Shown here piece after piece: positions 1-5,363 of a stretch of DNA of 5,476 bases. Under the pieces are notes generated by a model, which worked only from the letters and a program-made list of their open reading frames with translations, was not told where the DNA came from and searched no databases. The stretch is from Thermoprotei archaeon. GTDB taxonomy: Archaea > Thermoproteota > Thermoprotei_A > Sulfolobales > Ignisphaeraceae. Both the position numbers and the translations under genes were made by a program. Every line of letters starts with the position of its first letter. Positions within the stretch are counted from its first letter, which is position 1. The stretch spans positions 1 through 5,476 of the forward strand of contig QMXA01000093.1 of the NCBI GenBank assembly GCA_003661905.1. Direction: 5' to 3'.

Positions 1-334
1 ATACATATTCAATGAGAGTAGTTGCTTTTACAGGTATAGTCCCTGGTAATCCATAATGATGACTTGGATGACTTCCATAAGGTATTGGTGGTGCAACAGT
101 AACTCCAGTTTCATAAGCTATGCACTCAGCTATACTCACTCCTATAATGGTATCTTCACCAAATGGTGCAAAGGGTCCATGATTTTCAGTAGATCCTACA
201 GGAAGTATAACTATATCATTCTCCTTTATCCTTTCTTCTAGCTCCTTTCTAGTCATTTGATCTAAGTATATCTTTTTACCAAACTTGTTTAGAACAGGTT
301 TACCCCAACGCTCACTTAATGGTTTGAGAGACAT
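1..334 (-). CDS. Creatininase-family hydrolase, N-terminal part (IolN-like candidate)
   Basis: Partial: 111 N-terminal residues are visible and the 3' end lies beyond the left window edge. The family (creatinine amidohydrolase, PF02633) consists of cytosolic metal-dependent hydrolases of about 230-260 residues. Visible hallmarks are the strand-loop LPVGSTENHGP (44-54), giving predicted metal ligands Glu50 and His52, then Asp61 in FGEDTIIG. The substrate-side motif PYGSHPSHHYGLPGTI (85-100) follows. The later His/Glu ligands would lie outside the window. The start is ATG at 334, preceded by GGTGAG at 338-343. It begins 35 bases after the dehydrogenase stop, so it is probably co-transcribed with it. 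Creatininase itself, or an F420/riboflavin-type amidase, is possible by family. The neighbouring IolM-like dehydrogenase and PfkB kinase instead suggest the ring-opening hydrolase of the Thermotoga-type inositol pathway. The family is a firm call; the substrate is an inference. Confidence 0.85.
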   Translation of the reverse strand, partial: MSLKPLSERWGKPVLNKFGKKIYLDQMTRKELEERIKENDIVILPVGSTENHGPFAPFGEDTIIGVSIAECIAYETGVTVAPPIPYGSHPSHHYGLPGTIPVKATTLIEYV

Positions 335-337
335 ATT

Positions 338-343
338 CTCACC
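338..343 (-). promoter_or_regulatory. Ribosome-binding site of the creatininase-like gene
   Basis: GGTGAG on the minus strand lies just before the ATG at 334, with four bases between GGTGA and the start. It matches the archaeal 16S 3' end. The dehydrogenase gene shows the same spacing, which supports both start choices. No convincing TATA box is needed in the 35-base gap, so the gene is likely read from an upstream promoter. Confidence 0.6.
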
Positions 344-369
344 GAGTATATATGTGTAATTCTATATTA

Positions 370-1554
370 TTAGGGTTTGAATTGGATTTTTGCATGTCTC
401 TTATAGAGCATTAGCTCTTTGAATGCCTCTTCATAATTCTCGAGTTTATATCTAGCAGTTATCATCTTTGTTGTATCAATTTTTCTTGCAGCCATTAATC
501 TTATGACGTTGAAGAATATGAAGCTTCCACTATGTCCTTGGGATCCATAGATTTGAGCAGCCTTTACCTGGAATCTTTCCAGATATATTGGTGCAATTCT
601 GTCAGCCCTACCAATCCATGCAATCTTACCTCCTACAGCCATGGACTTCTCCATTTCTGGAAGTAGCACATCGGGAGCTCCTGCTGCTTCTACTTGCAAA
701 TCAGCTCCATAACCATTAGTAACTTCTAGAACTTTTTCACCAGGCTTAATTCCTTTCTTCTCTAATTCCTTAACATTAAATACGTAGTCAGCTCCCATCT
801 CCTTAGCTATAGCTAACCTCTCTTCTACAAGATCAAATACTATTACTTTAGAAGCACCAGCTGCTTTTGCAAGTGCTGTAGCAGCTAAGCCTATGGGTCC
901 AGCTCCATAGATCACTACATATCCTCCTGGTGCGAATCCACCAGCTCTTACAAACATAGCATTATACGCTACTGATGTTGGCTCTACTGTAGCTCCCATT
1001 TCAAACATCTTCTCTTCGTTTCCTCTAGTAGCTTCAAGTATTGATTCTATATTCCATAAGTACTTTTCTGGAATTACTACATACTCTGCATGTGTGCCAT
1101 TAATTGTAAAGCCCATTTCCTCTAAATTCGCACATTGATTCACCATACCCCCACGACAATAGAGACATTCACCACACCACCACATCTCTTCAGCAGTTAC
1201 GGGATCCCCAGGTTTGAATTGCTTAACTCCGGATCCTACTTCCTCTACAACACCACTAAATTCATGACCTATTATTACAGGTAATTTCGTAAGACCTGGA
1301 TACAGCATATAACCTTCTTCATCAGGTTGTGCCATGTGAACATCAGATCCACATATACCAGAAGCCCTAACTCTAATCAACACCTCCTTAGGACCTGGTT
1401 TAGGCCTAGAAATATTAACTAGTTTTAACCTTGGATTCTTCCATACCTTAGCACTATTGAAAGTTCTATGAGTTCTCTCTTCCTCTGGAGTTGGTTTGTA
1501 TTCTGGTCTAGGTATCCAATCAGCTTCTAGAAGTAAAGCTTTCATCGTTGTCAA
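370..1554 (-). CDS. iolM: Zinc-dependent medium-chain dehydrogenase, scyllo-inosose 3-dehydrogenase-like (IolM-like)
   Basis: 394 residues, a full-length cytosolic MDR-family NAD(P)-dependent dehydrogenase. The GroES-like catalytic domain spans about 45-190 and the Rossmann domain about 200-350. Catalytic-zinc residues are Cys68 (GICGSD) and His97/Glu98 (GHEFSG), probably with Glu191. Structural-zinc cysteines are 127, 130, 133 and 141. The nucleotide loop is GAGPIG (217-222). Asp241 at the end of the second Rossmann strand argues for NAD over NADP. Three stretches match my recollection of Thermotoga maritima TM0412 (IolM, which oxidises 2-keto-myo-inositol): SDVHMAQPDEEGYMLYPGLT (70-89), VEPTSVAYNA (190-199) and GSQGHSG (337-343). 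The extended N-terminus with RPEYKPT (16-22) matches too. The start is TTG at 1554, chosen for its ribosome-binding site; ATG at 1545 (391 residues) is the alternative. It lies 114 bases after the kinase gene and 35 before the creatininase-like gene. Fold and zinc sites are certain; the inositol substrate is likely but unproven, and other polyol or threonine-type substrates cannot be excluded. Confidence 0.9.
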   Translation of the reverse strand: MTTMKALLLEADWIPRPEYKPTPEEERTHRTFNSAKVWKNPRLKLVNISRPKPGPKEVLIRVRASGICGSDVHMAQPDEEGYMLYPGLTKLPVIIGHEFSGVVEEVGSGVKQFKPGDPVTAEEMWWCGECLYCRGGMVNQCANLEEMGFTINGTHAEYVVIPEKYLWNIESILEATRGNEEKMFEMGATVEPTSVAYNAMFVRAGGFAPGGYVVIYGAGPIGLAATALAKAAGASKVIVFDLVEERLAIAKEMGADYVFNVKELEKKGIKPGEKVLEVTNGYGADLQVEAAGAPDVLLPEMEKSMAVGGKIAWIGRADRIAPIYLERFQVKAAQIYGSQGHSGSFIFFNVIRLMAARKIDTTKMITARYKLENYEEAFKELMLYKRHAKIQFKP

Positions 1555-1557
1555 GAT

Positions 1558-1563
1558 ATCACC
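1558..1563 (-). promoter_or_regulatory. Ribosome-binding site favouring the TTG start of the dehydrogenase
   Basis: GGTGAT on the minus strand lies four bases (counting from GGTGA) before a TTG at 1554 and 13 bases before the first ATG at 1545. The downstream creatininase-like gene has GGTGA exactly four bases before its ATG. The TTG is therefore the better start, adding three residues (Met-Thr-Thr). Confidence 0.55.
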
Positions 1564-1586
1564 ATAGAAATTACTTATTGGGATAC

Positions 1587-1610
1587 GTAATAAAGATACA
1601 TATTAATAAA
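1587..1610 (-). promoter_or_regulatory. Possible internal promoter (TATA-like) before the dehydrogenase
   Basis: The 114-base gap between kinase and dehydrogenase holds two AT-rich TATA-like stretches on the minus strand: TTTATTAATA (1610-1601) and CTTTATTA (about 1596-1589). With usual archaeal spacing of about 25 bases they would start transcripts near 1580 or 1566, leaving a short leader that includes the GGTGAT site. The whole gap is AT-rich, so chance matches are likely. Read-through from the kinase gene is an equal possibility. Confidence 0.35.
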
Positions 1611-1668
1611 GTTTACAAATTTATGGAGGAGTAAAGGTAGTTAGTATAAATTTAGTCTTAAACTTTAG

Positions 1669-2550
1669 TTACTTAGTCTCATACCTCTCCTTAATATATT
1701 TAAGTACGCTCTTCTCATTACCTCTGAAAGGTCCTTGGTAACTTAGCTTAATTGATGTTGTTGCTGCTGCGAATTTAACTGCAAAGTCATAAGGCCAACC
1801 ACGTAATTTAGCGTGGGTATAAGCTGCTGTACATGTATCTCCTCTACCTACACGCCCTCTAATTTCATCAACTATGAATGGGGCATGAAATATTCCACAC
1901 CCCTTAACACGTAGATATACTCCTTCTGATGATGTTAGAAGTACTTCATTTGGACCCATAGATATTAATGTGTCTAGAGCTTCCTCAATATCTGAATACC
2001 CTGTTAGTAATTTAGCTTCAACTCTATCTACCTTCAGTACCGTAATGTACTTAAGCCCTTCAACTTTCCAAGACCAATCAGTATATTTTATTCTTGATCC
2101 TCTAACCTCTCTTGTAAAGCCTTGAGCATCAAGTATTATCGGGGCTCTTTTACTAGCCTCCTTAATGAAATCAATATCAAAATCCTTAGTAGTTAAGGGT
2201 CCTATATATATGTACTTTACCGAGGGGCATAGATTAAGATCTGAAACATTGAATGGTTCTGCAACGGCTTTAACTTCTATGAATCTCTCATCAATACTTT
2301 TGCCATAGACTGTATGGAAAGATGTAGTTACTTTACTCTTCTTTACTATTACATCTATTCCTAAACTCTTTAACTCATTCACTACGTGTATGTAGTCTTC
2401 TCCAATTCTCGTTACTACAAGGATTGTACTACCAAGCCTTCTTAGAGCAATTGAATAGAAATATACGGGTCCAGCTGTGAATTCTCTATACATATCTCTA
2501 AAAATTTCACTCTCATGGGTTATAAATGAAAAACCACAAACACCAGGCAT
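1669..2550 (-). CDS. PfkB/ribokinase-family kinase, TM0415-like (putative inositol kinase)
   Basis: 293 residues, full length for the family; a cytosolic ATP-dependent sugar or polyol kinase. The C-terminal signature is GRVGRGDTCTAA (232-243), in which Asp238 is the predicted catalytic base and GRGD (235-238) forms the anion hole. FAAATTSIK (260-268) is the usual following helix. DAQGF (141-145) and LKVDRVEAKLLTG (172-184) are central landmarks. I recall near-identical DAQGF, KVD-EAE-LTG and GRTGRGDTC segments in Thermotoga maritima TM0415, a PfkB kinase in the inositol cluster. A DxQGF segment also occurs in the Thermococcus myo-inositol kinase. The classic N-terminal GG...N sugar motif is replaced by TAGPVYF (25-31). 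ATG at 2550 is directly preceded by an in-frame TAA, so the gene cannot extend upstream. No clear ribosome-binding site is visible. The gene follows the ABC ATPase by 47 bases. Kinase function is secure; inositol or an inositol-derived keto-acid as substrate is inferred from context. Confidence 0.88.
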   Translation of the reverse strand: MPGVCGFSFITHESEIFRDMYREFTAGPVYFYSIALRRLGSTILVVTRIGEDYIHVVNELKSLGIDVIVKKSKVTTSFHTVYGKSIDERFIEVKAVAEPFNVSDLNLCPSVKYIYIGPLTTKDFDIDFIKEASKRAPIILDAQGFTREVRGSRIKYTDWSWKVEGLKYITVLKVDRVEAKLLTGYSDIEEALDTLISMGPNEVLLTSSEGVYLRVKGCGIFHAPFIVDEIRGRVGRGDTCTAAYTHAKLRGWPYDFAVKFAAATTSIKLSYQGPFRGNEKSVLKYIKERYETK

Positions 2551-2564
2551 TTAGCTTACCCATT

Positions 2565-2577
2565 CTTTTTATTAAAG
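2565..2577 (-). promoter_or_regulatory. Possible internal leaderless promoter before the kinase gene
   Basis: On the minus strand, CTTTAATAAAAAG (2577-2565) lies about 20-26 bases before the kinase ATG (2550). That is close to the distance expected if transcription starts at or beside the start codon. The kinase lacks a good GGTGA/GGAG site, which fits a leaderless transcript. The short 47-base gap after the ABC gene also allows simple co-transcription. Confidence 0.35.
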
Positions 2578-2597
2578 ATTTAGACTGAGATATAGCG

Positions 2598-3680
2598 CTA
2601 CACTATCGCTTTGCCTGTATCCTTTCTGAATATGTGTATTTTATCATAGTTAAATGTAAATCTAATTCTCTCTCCAGCTATTCCTCTAAAGCTGGGAGAT
2701 GTTAAGGCTCTTATTAACTGATCTCCAACTCTTATATCTATAAGCAACTCTCTTCCTAGAGGCTCAATTGCATATATCTCTCCCTCTAGATCTCCATTAC
2801 CAACTATTATGTCTTCAGGTCTAATACCGACAATTACCCTGCTAGTTCCAGCCTTTTCCATGAGTACATTTCTGAGAGCTTCATGTGTTATTTTCAGTTT
2901 TCCAAATGCAGCTTCTATATAGACTTCATTGCCTATGGTTTTGAGATCTGCTTCAAAGAGATTCATTGGCGGAGATCCTATGAACCCTGCCACAAATGTA
3001 TTTACTGGCTTATTGTAAAGATCATCTGGAGTTCCTACTTGCATTATCCTCCCTCGGTTCATAACAGCTATTCTATCAGCCATGGTCATTGCTTCGACTT
3101 GATCATGTGTGACATATATTGTTGTAATGCCTAGCTCTTTCTGTAATCTCTTTAATTCAGCTCTCATTTCAATACGTAGCTTAGCATCAAGGTTACTGAG
3201 AGGCTCATCCAGTAAGAATATATCAGGCTCTTTAACTAATGCTCTTGCTAATGCAACTCTTTGCTGCTGACCACCTGATAATTGAAATGGTTTTCTACTA
3301 AGTAATTCTTCTATGTGCAAGAACTTAGCTACTTCCTTGACCTTCTTATCTATTTCGTTCTTAGGTATTTTCTTGAGTTTCAATGGAAATGCTATATTAT
3401 CATAAACACTCATGTGTGGATAAAGGGCATAGCTTTGAAATACCATACCAACATTTCTATCCTTAGGATCGAGATCATTGACTAATTTATCATCAAAATA
3501 TATCTCGCCTTTCGTTGGCTTATATATACCTGCTATTAGTAGTAAGGTAGTTGTTTTACCACAACCTGAAGGACCTAGTAATGCAACGAATTCTCCATCA
3601 CTAATTGTTAAGTTAATATGATCAACAGCTATTACTTTACCGAAGATCTTAGTCAAGTTAATTAGCTTCACTCTAACCAT
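2598..3680 (-). CDS. Sugar ABC transporter ATP-binding protein, MalK/UgpC/MsmX type
   Basis: 360 residues, the normal length for the carbohydrate-uptake (CUT1) ATPase family. It is a membrane-associated ATPase on the cytoplasmic face that powers a binding-protein-dependent importer. The nucleotide-binding domain (1-235) shows Walker A GPSGCGKTT (36-44), Q-loop Gln82 and signature LSGGQ (134-138). Walker B is FLLDE (155-159), with catalytic Glu159, D-loop SNLD (162-165) and H-loop His192. The C-terminal OB/TOBE domain (about 236-360) carries GFIGSPPMN (232-240) and GIRPED (285-290), typical of sugar importers. ATG at 3680 is the only sensible start, as an in-frame TAA lies two codons upstream. 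It has its own strong promoter and heads the run of kinase, dehydrogenase and hydrolase, so it probably serves uptake of the substrate they degrade. No permease or binding protein is in the window, and such ATPases can be shared among transporters. The substrate cannot be read from this subunit. Confidence 0.95.
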   Translation of the reverse strand: MVRVKLINLTKIFGKVIAVDHINLTISDGEFVALLGPSGCGKTTTLLLIAGIYKPTKGEIYFDDKLVNDLDPKDRNVGMVFQSYALYPHMSVYDNIAFPLKLKKIPKNEIDKKVKEVAKFLHIEELLSRKPFQLSGGQQQRVALARALVKEPDIFLLDEPLSNLDAKLRIEMRAELKRLQKELGITTIYVTHDQVEAMTMADRIAVMNRGRIMQVGTPDDLYNKPVNTFVAGFIGSPPMNLFEADLKTIGNEVYIEAAFGKLKITHEALRNVLMEKAGTSRVIVGIRPEDIIVGNGDLEGEIYAIEPLGRELLIDIRVGDQLIRALTSPSFRGIAGERIRFTFNYDKIHIFRKDTGKAIV

Positions 3681-3720
3681 GATTTATCCCCTATGCACAA
3701 TTATTTTTCTACCTCCTCCT

Positions 3721-3728
3721 TTATATAA
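3721..3728 (-). promoter_or_regulatory. TATA box of the ABC ATPase gene (putative operon promoter)
   Basis: TTATATAA on the minus strand, the best archaeal TATA box in the window, sits about 44 bases before the ABC ATG (3680). Standard spacing puts the transcript start near 3698, giving a leader of about 18 bases that contains a weak GGGGAT at about 3686-3691. A purine run GGAGGAGG (3712-3719) directly follows the box. It would lie upstream of the transcript start, so it is probably not a ribosome-binding site. Confidence 0.6.
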
Positions 3729-3743
3729 TTCACACGAGTGAAT
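3728..3743 (-). promoter_or_regulatory. Palindrome abutting the TATA box, candidate operator
   Basis: ATTCAC (3728-3733) and GTGAAT (3738-3743) form perfect 6-base inverted arms around a 4-base centre. The right-hand minus-strand end touches the TATA box of the ABC gene, where the BRE element would be. A dimeric regulator bound here would be expected to block or influence TBP/TFB loading. No regulator gene is visible in the window. Confidence 0.4.
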
Positions 3744-3775
3744 AATTATATTATCATAGTGGAATAGAGCGAGAC

Positions 3776-3799
3776 ATTTCCCCGGATATGCATGGAAAT
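3776..3799. repeat. Short inverted repeat downstream of HMG-CoA reductase
   Basis: ATTTCC (3776-3781) and GGAAAT (3794-3799) are 6-base inverted arms with a 12-base loop, 66-89 bases past the reductase stop. They could form a weak hairpin in the transcript tail, but no clear run of T follows on the minus strand, so a terminator call is not warranted. A perfect 10-base palindrome TACTTAAGTA (3808-3817) lies nearby, also of unknown meaning. Confidence 0.25.
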
Positions 3800-3864
3800 C
3801 TTATCATTACTTAAGTACATAGCCTGCGATTGAATGCAAAGAAGTAATCTGTTTCTCCAAGTTA

Positions 3865-5133
3865 TTAATTCTTTTTCAACTCTTTAATTATTTCAACAGC
3901 TCTTGAATAGCTTATTCGCCCTTCTTTAATCATGATCTCTGCTACTTTATCTATTAACTCTCCTTCAGCACCGGCCATAATTGCTATGTTCCTTGCATGA
4001 AGCTTCATATGTCCTTTCTGTATTCCTACAGTGGCTAATGCTCTAAGTGCTGCAAAGTTCTGAGCAAGACCTACAGCTCCCATGATCTCAGCTAGCTCTT
4101 TGGCTGTCTTAACTCCAAGTATTTTAAGAGCTATCTTAGCTACTGGATGTGTCTTAGTGGCTCCTCCGACAACTCCTACAGCTAGTGGCATTTCTAGAGA
4201 GCCTACTAAGTTTCCTTCATCATCCTTCTCCCATACTGATAATGGTCTATACACTCCATCTCTAGCAGCATATGCATGAGCTCCTGCTTCAATAGCTCTA
4301 TGATCCTGGGCAGTTGCTAATGCGACTGCAATAATTCCATTCATTATTCCTTTATTATGTGTAACAGCTCTATAAGGATCTGCTTCAGCAAATGCAGAGG
4401 CTGCAACTATTTTATCAACAATATCCTCACCCCCGATATCGTCTTTATACACTTTGACCCAAGCTCTAACAATTCTCCTCACGGCTAAGTTAGATAGAAT
4501 TCTTAGCAATACCTTGCCCCTAGTTATTTTTTCAACTAATGGTGCTACAGCTTCACACATGGTATTAACTGCGTTTGCCCCCATAGCATCTTTGACATTA
4601 ACTAGTAGGTGTATTATGAGCATGGGACCTATGCGAGAATTTATAACTCTAGCTTCTAGGTCTTTAGCACCACCACCAAGTTTAACAAGTATAGGGTCTT
4701 GCTTATTAGCTAGATCTAATATTTCATCTTTATGCTCTAAAATAGCCATCTTTGCGTAGTGTGGATTAGGTACATTTAGTACTTGAATTTGACCTATCAT
4801 TATGGGTTCTGAAGCTTTAGCCTTAATACCTCCATCTCTTCTCATAACTCTAGCAGCATTACTTGCTGCAGCAACTACAGAGGGCTCTTCTAGAACCATG
4901 GGCACTAAATATTCCCTTCCATTAATTAGGAAGTTCACAGCAACTGCAAATGGATATGTCATCCCGCCAATGACATTCTCTATCATTACATTCGCTCTTG
5001 TAGCTCCTAAATTACCAAAATTATTGAGAAGCTTTATCTCCTCATCAGTTAAGTTAGCAAACCCCTTAACAATTCTTAACCTTTCATCAATAGATAACTT
5101 ATAGAAACCCGGAATTCGTGAGGTTCTAGCCAT
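3865..5133 (-). CDS. hmgA: 3-hydroxy-3-methylglutaryl-CoA reductase, class II type
   Basis: 422 residues from the chosen ATG; a soluble cytosolic enzyme with no membrane segments. It reduces HMG-CoA to mevalonate, the committed step of isoprenoid and archaeal ether-lipid synthesis. It opens with SRIPGFYKLS and reads like the Pseudomonas mevalonii class II enzyme (about 428 residues). Landmarks are ENVIG (52-56), LEEPSVVAAAS (81-91) with catalytic Glu83, and DAMGAN (182-187). THNKGIMN (258-265) supplies Lys261 and Asn265; Asp277 is in AQDHRAIEAG. VGGATKTHP is at 322-330 and catalytic His379 is in LHARN. Asp146 (KQD) aligns with the Asp that favours NADH in the Pseudomonas enzyme. An ATG five codons upstream (5148) is open, but GGAGAT at 5139-5144 is correctly spaced for 5133 and lies inside the longer version. 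The gene is probably monocistronic or the end of its unit: a 184-base gap with a new promoter follows. All catalytic residues are present. Confidence 0.96.
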   Translation of the reverse strand: MARTSRIPGFYKLSIDERLRIVKGFANLTDEEIKLLNNFGNLGATRANVMIENVIGGMTYPFAVAVNFLINGREYLVPMVLEEPSVVAAASNAARVMRRDGGIKAKASEPIMIGQIQVLNVPNPHYAKMAILEHKDEILDLANKQDPILVKLGGGAKDLEARVINSRIGPMLIIHLLVNVKDAMGANAVNTMCEAVAPLVEKITRGKVLLRILSNLAVRRIVRAWVKVYKDDIGGEDIVDKIVAASAFAEADPYRAVTHNKGIMNGIIAVALATAQDHRAIEAGAHAYAARDGVYRPLSVWEKDDEGNLVGSLEMPLAVGVVGGATKTHPVAKIALKILGVKTAKELAEIMGAVGLAQNFAALRALATVGIQKGHMKLHARNIAIMAGAEGELIDKVAEIMIKEGRISYSRAVEIIKELKKN

Positions 5134-5138
5134 GAGAT

Positions 5139-5144
5139 ATCTCC
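5139..5144 (-). promoter_or_regulatory. Ribosome-binding site deciding the HMG-CoA reductase start
   Basis: GGAGAT on the minus strand, seven bases from GGAG to the ATG at 5133. It would fall within coding sequence if the upstream ATG (5148) were used, which favours the shorter 422-residue protein beginning Met-Ala-Arg-Thr. Confidence 0.6.
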
Positions 5145-5166
5145 ACATACATAGCTTTGCAGCGAA

Positions 5167-5174
5167 ATTTATTT
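5167..5174 (-). promoter_or_regulatory. Candidate TATA box of HMG-CoA reductase
   Basis: AAATAAAT on the minus strand (5174-5167). With a centre-to-start distance of about 26 bases, transcription would begin near 5145. The leader would then be about 12 bases and just contain the GGAGAT site, which also excludes the ATG at 5148. Another TATA-like stretch, TTAAATAT, lies further up at about 5211-5202. Confidence 0.4.
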
Positions 5175-5184
5175 CTTAATCATC

Positions 5185-5199
5185 ACAAAACGATTTTGT
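5185..5199. repeat. Inverted repeat in the divergent intergenic region, possible operator
   Basis: ACAAAA (5185-5190) and TTTTGT (5194-5199) are perfect 6-base arms around CGA. The repeat lies about 10 bases upstream of the candidate reductase TATA box, between the divergent reductase and plus-strand genes. It could bind a dimeric regulator, but short AT-rich palindromes arise often by chance. Confidence 0.3.
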
Positions 5200-5321
5200 A
5201 GATATTTAATGTGTATTTGAAATAGTAGAAAATGGATTCAAGTATCCGAGAAATTCTAAAAAATTAATCATATTTATGTCAATAAATGAGATCCAAATGG
5301 AAATGACTTTCTGTACTAGTC

Positions 5322-5340
5322 CTTAAAAACACTTTAATTA
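5322..5340 (+). promoter_or_regulatory. Candidate promoter of the plus-strand gene
   Basis: Two TATA-like stretches, CTTAAAAA (5322-5329) and TTTAATTA (5333-5340), lie 24-42 bases before the ATG at 5364. The second has the distance expected for a nearly leaderless transcript; the first would give a leader of about 12 bases. The upstream GGGT (5353-5357 region) is only a weak ribosome-binding match. Confidence 0.4.
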
Positions 5341-5363
5341 CAAGAGACTTCATGGGTAAGTAA

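Noticed and set aside
56..241. Plus-strand open frame of 61 codons
   Set aside because: It is antisense to the creatininase-like gene, whose minus-strand frame has clear family motifs; the plus-strand translation is low-complexity and unlike a protein.
2883..3134. Plus-strand open frame of 83 codons
   Set aside because: Antisense to the C-terminal half of the well-supported ABC ATPase, with no recognisable domain.
3712..3719. GGAGGAGG on the minus strand as a strong ribosome-binding site for a small gene
   Set aside because: It lies directly after the TATA box, probably upstream of the transcript start, and no start codon at suitable spacing opens a frame of useful length.
4082..5104. Three plus-strand open frames (4082-4279, 4454-4759, 4802-5104)
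   Set aside because: All lie opposite the HMG-CoA reductase, whose catalytic motifs are intact; their Ala/Ser/Leu-rich translations are typical antisense shadows.
5180..5186. GTGATGA on the minus strand, matching a C box of C/D guide RNAs
   Set aside because: No CTGA D box follows at the expected distance and no second box pair is visible, so a guide RNA is not supported.
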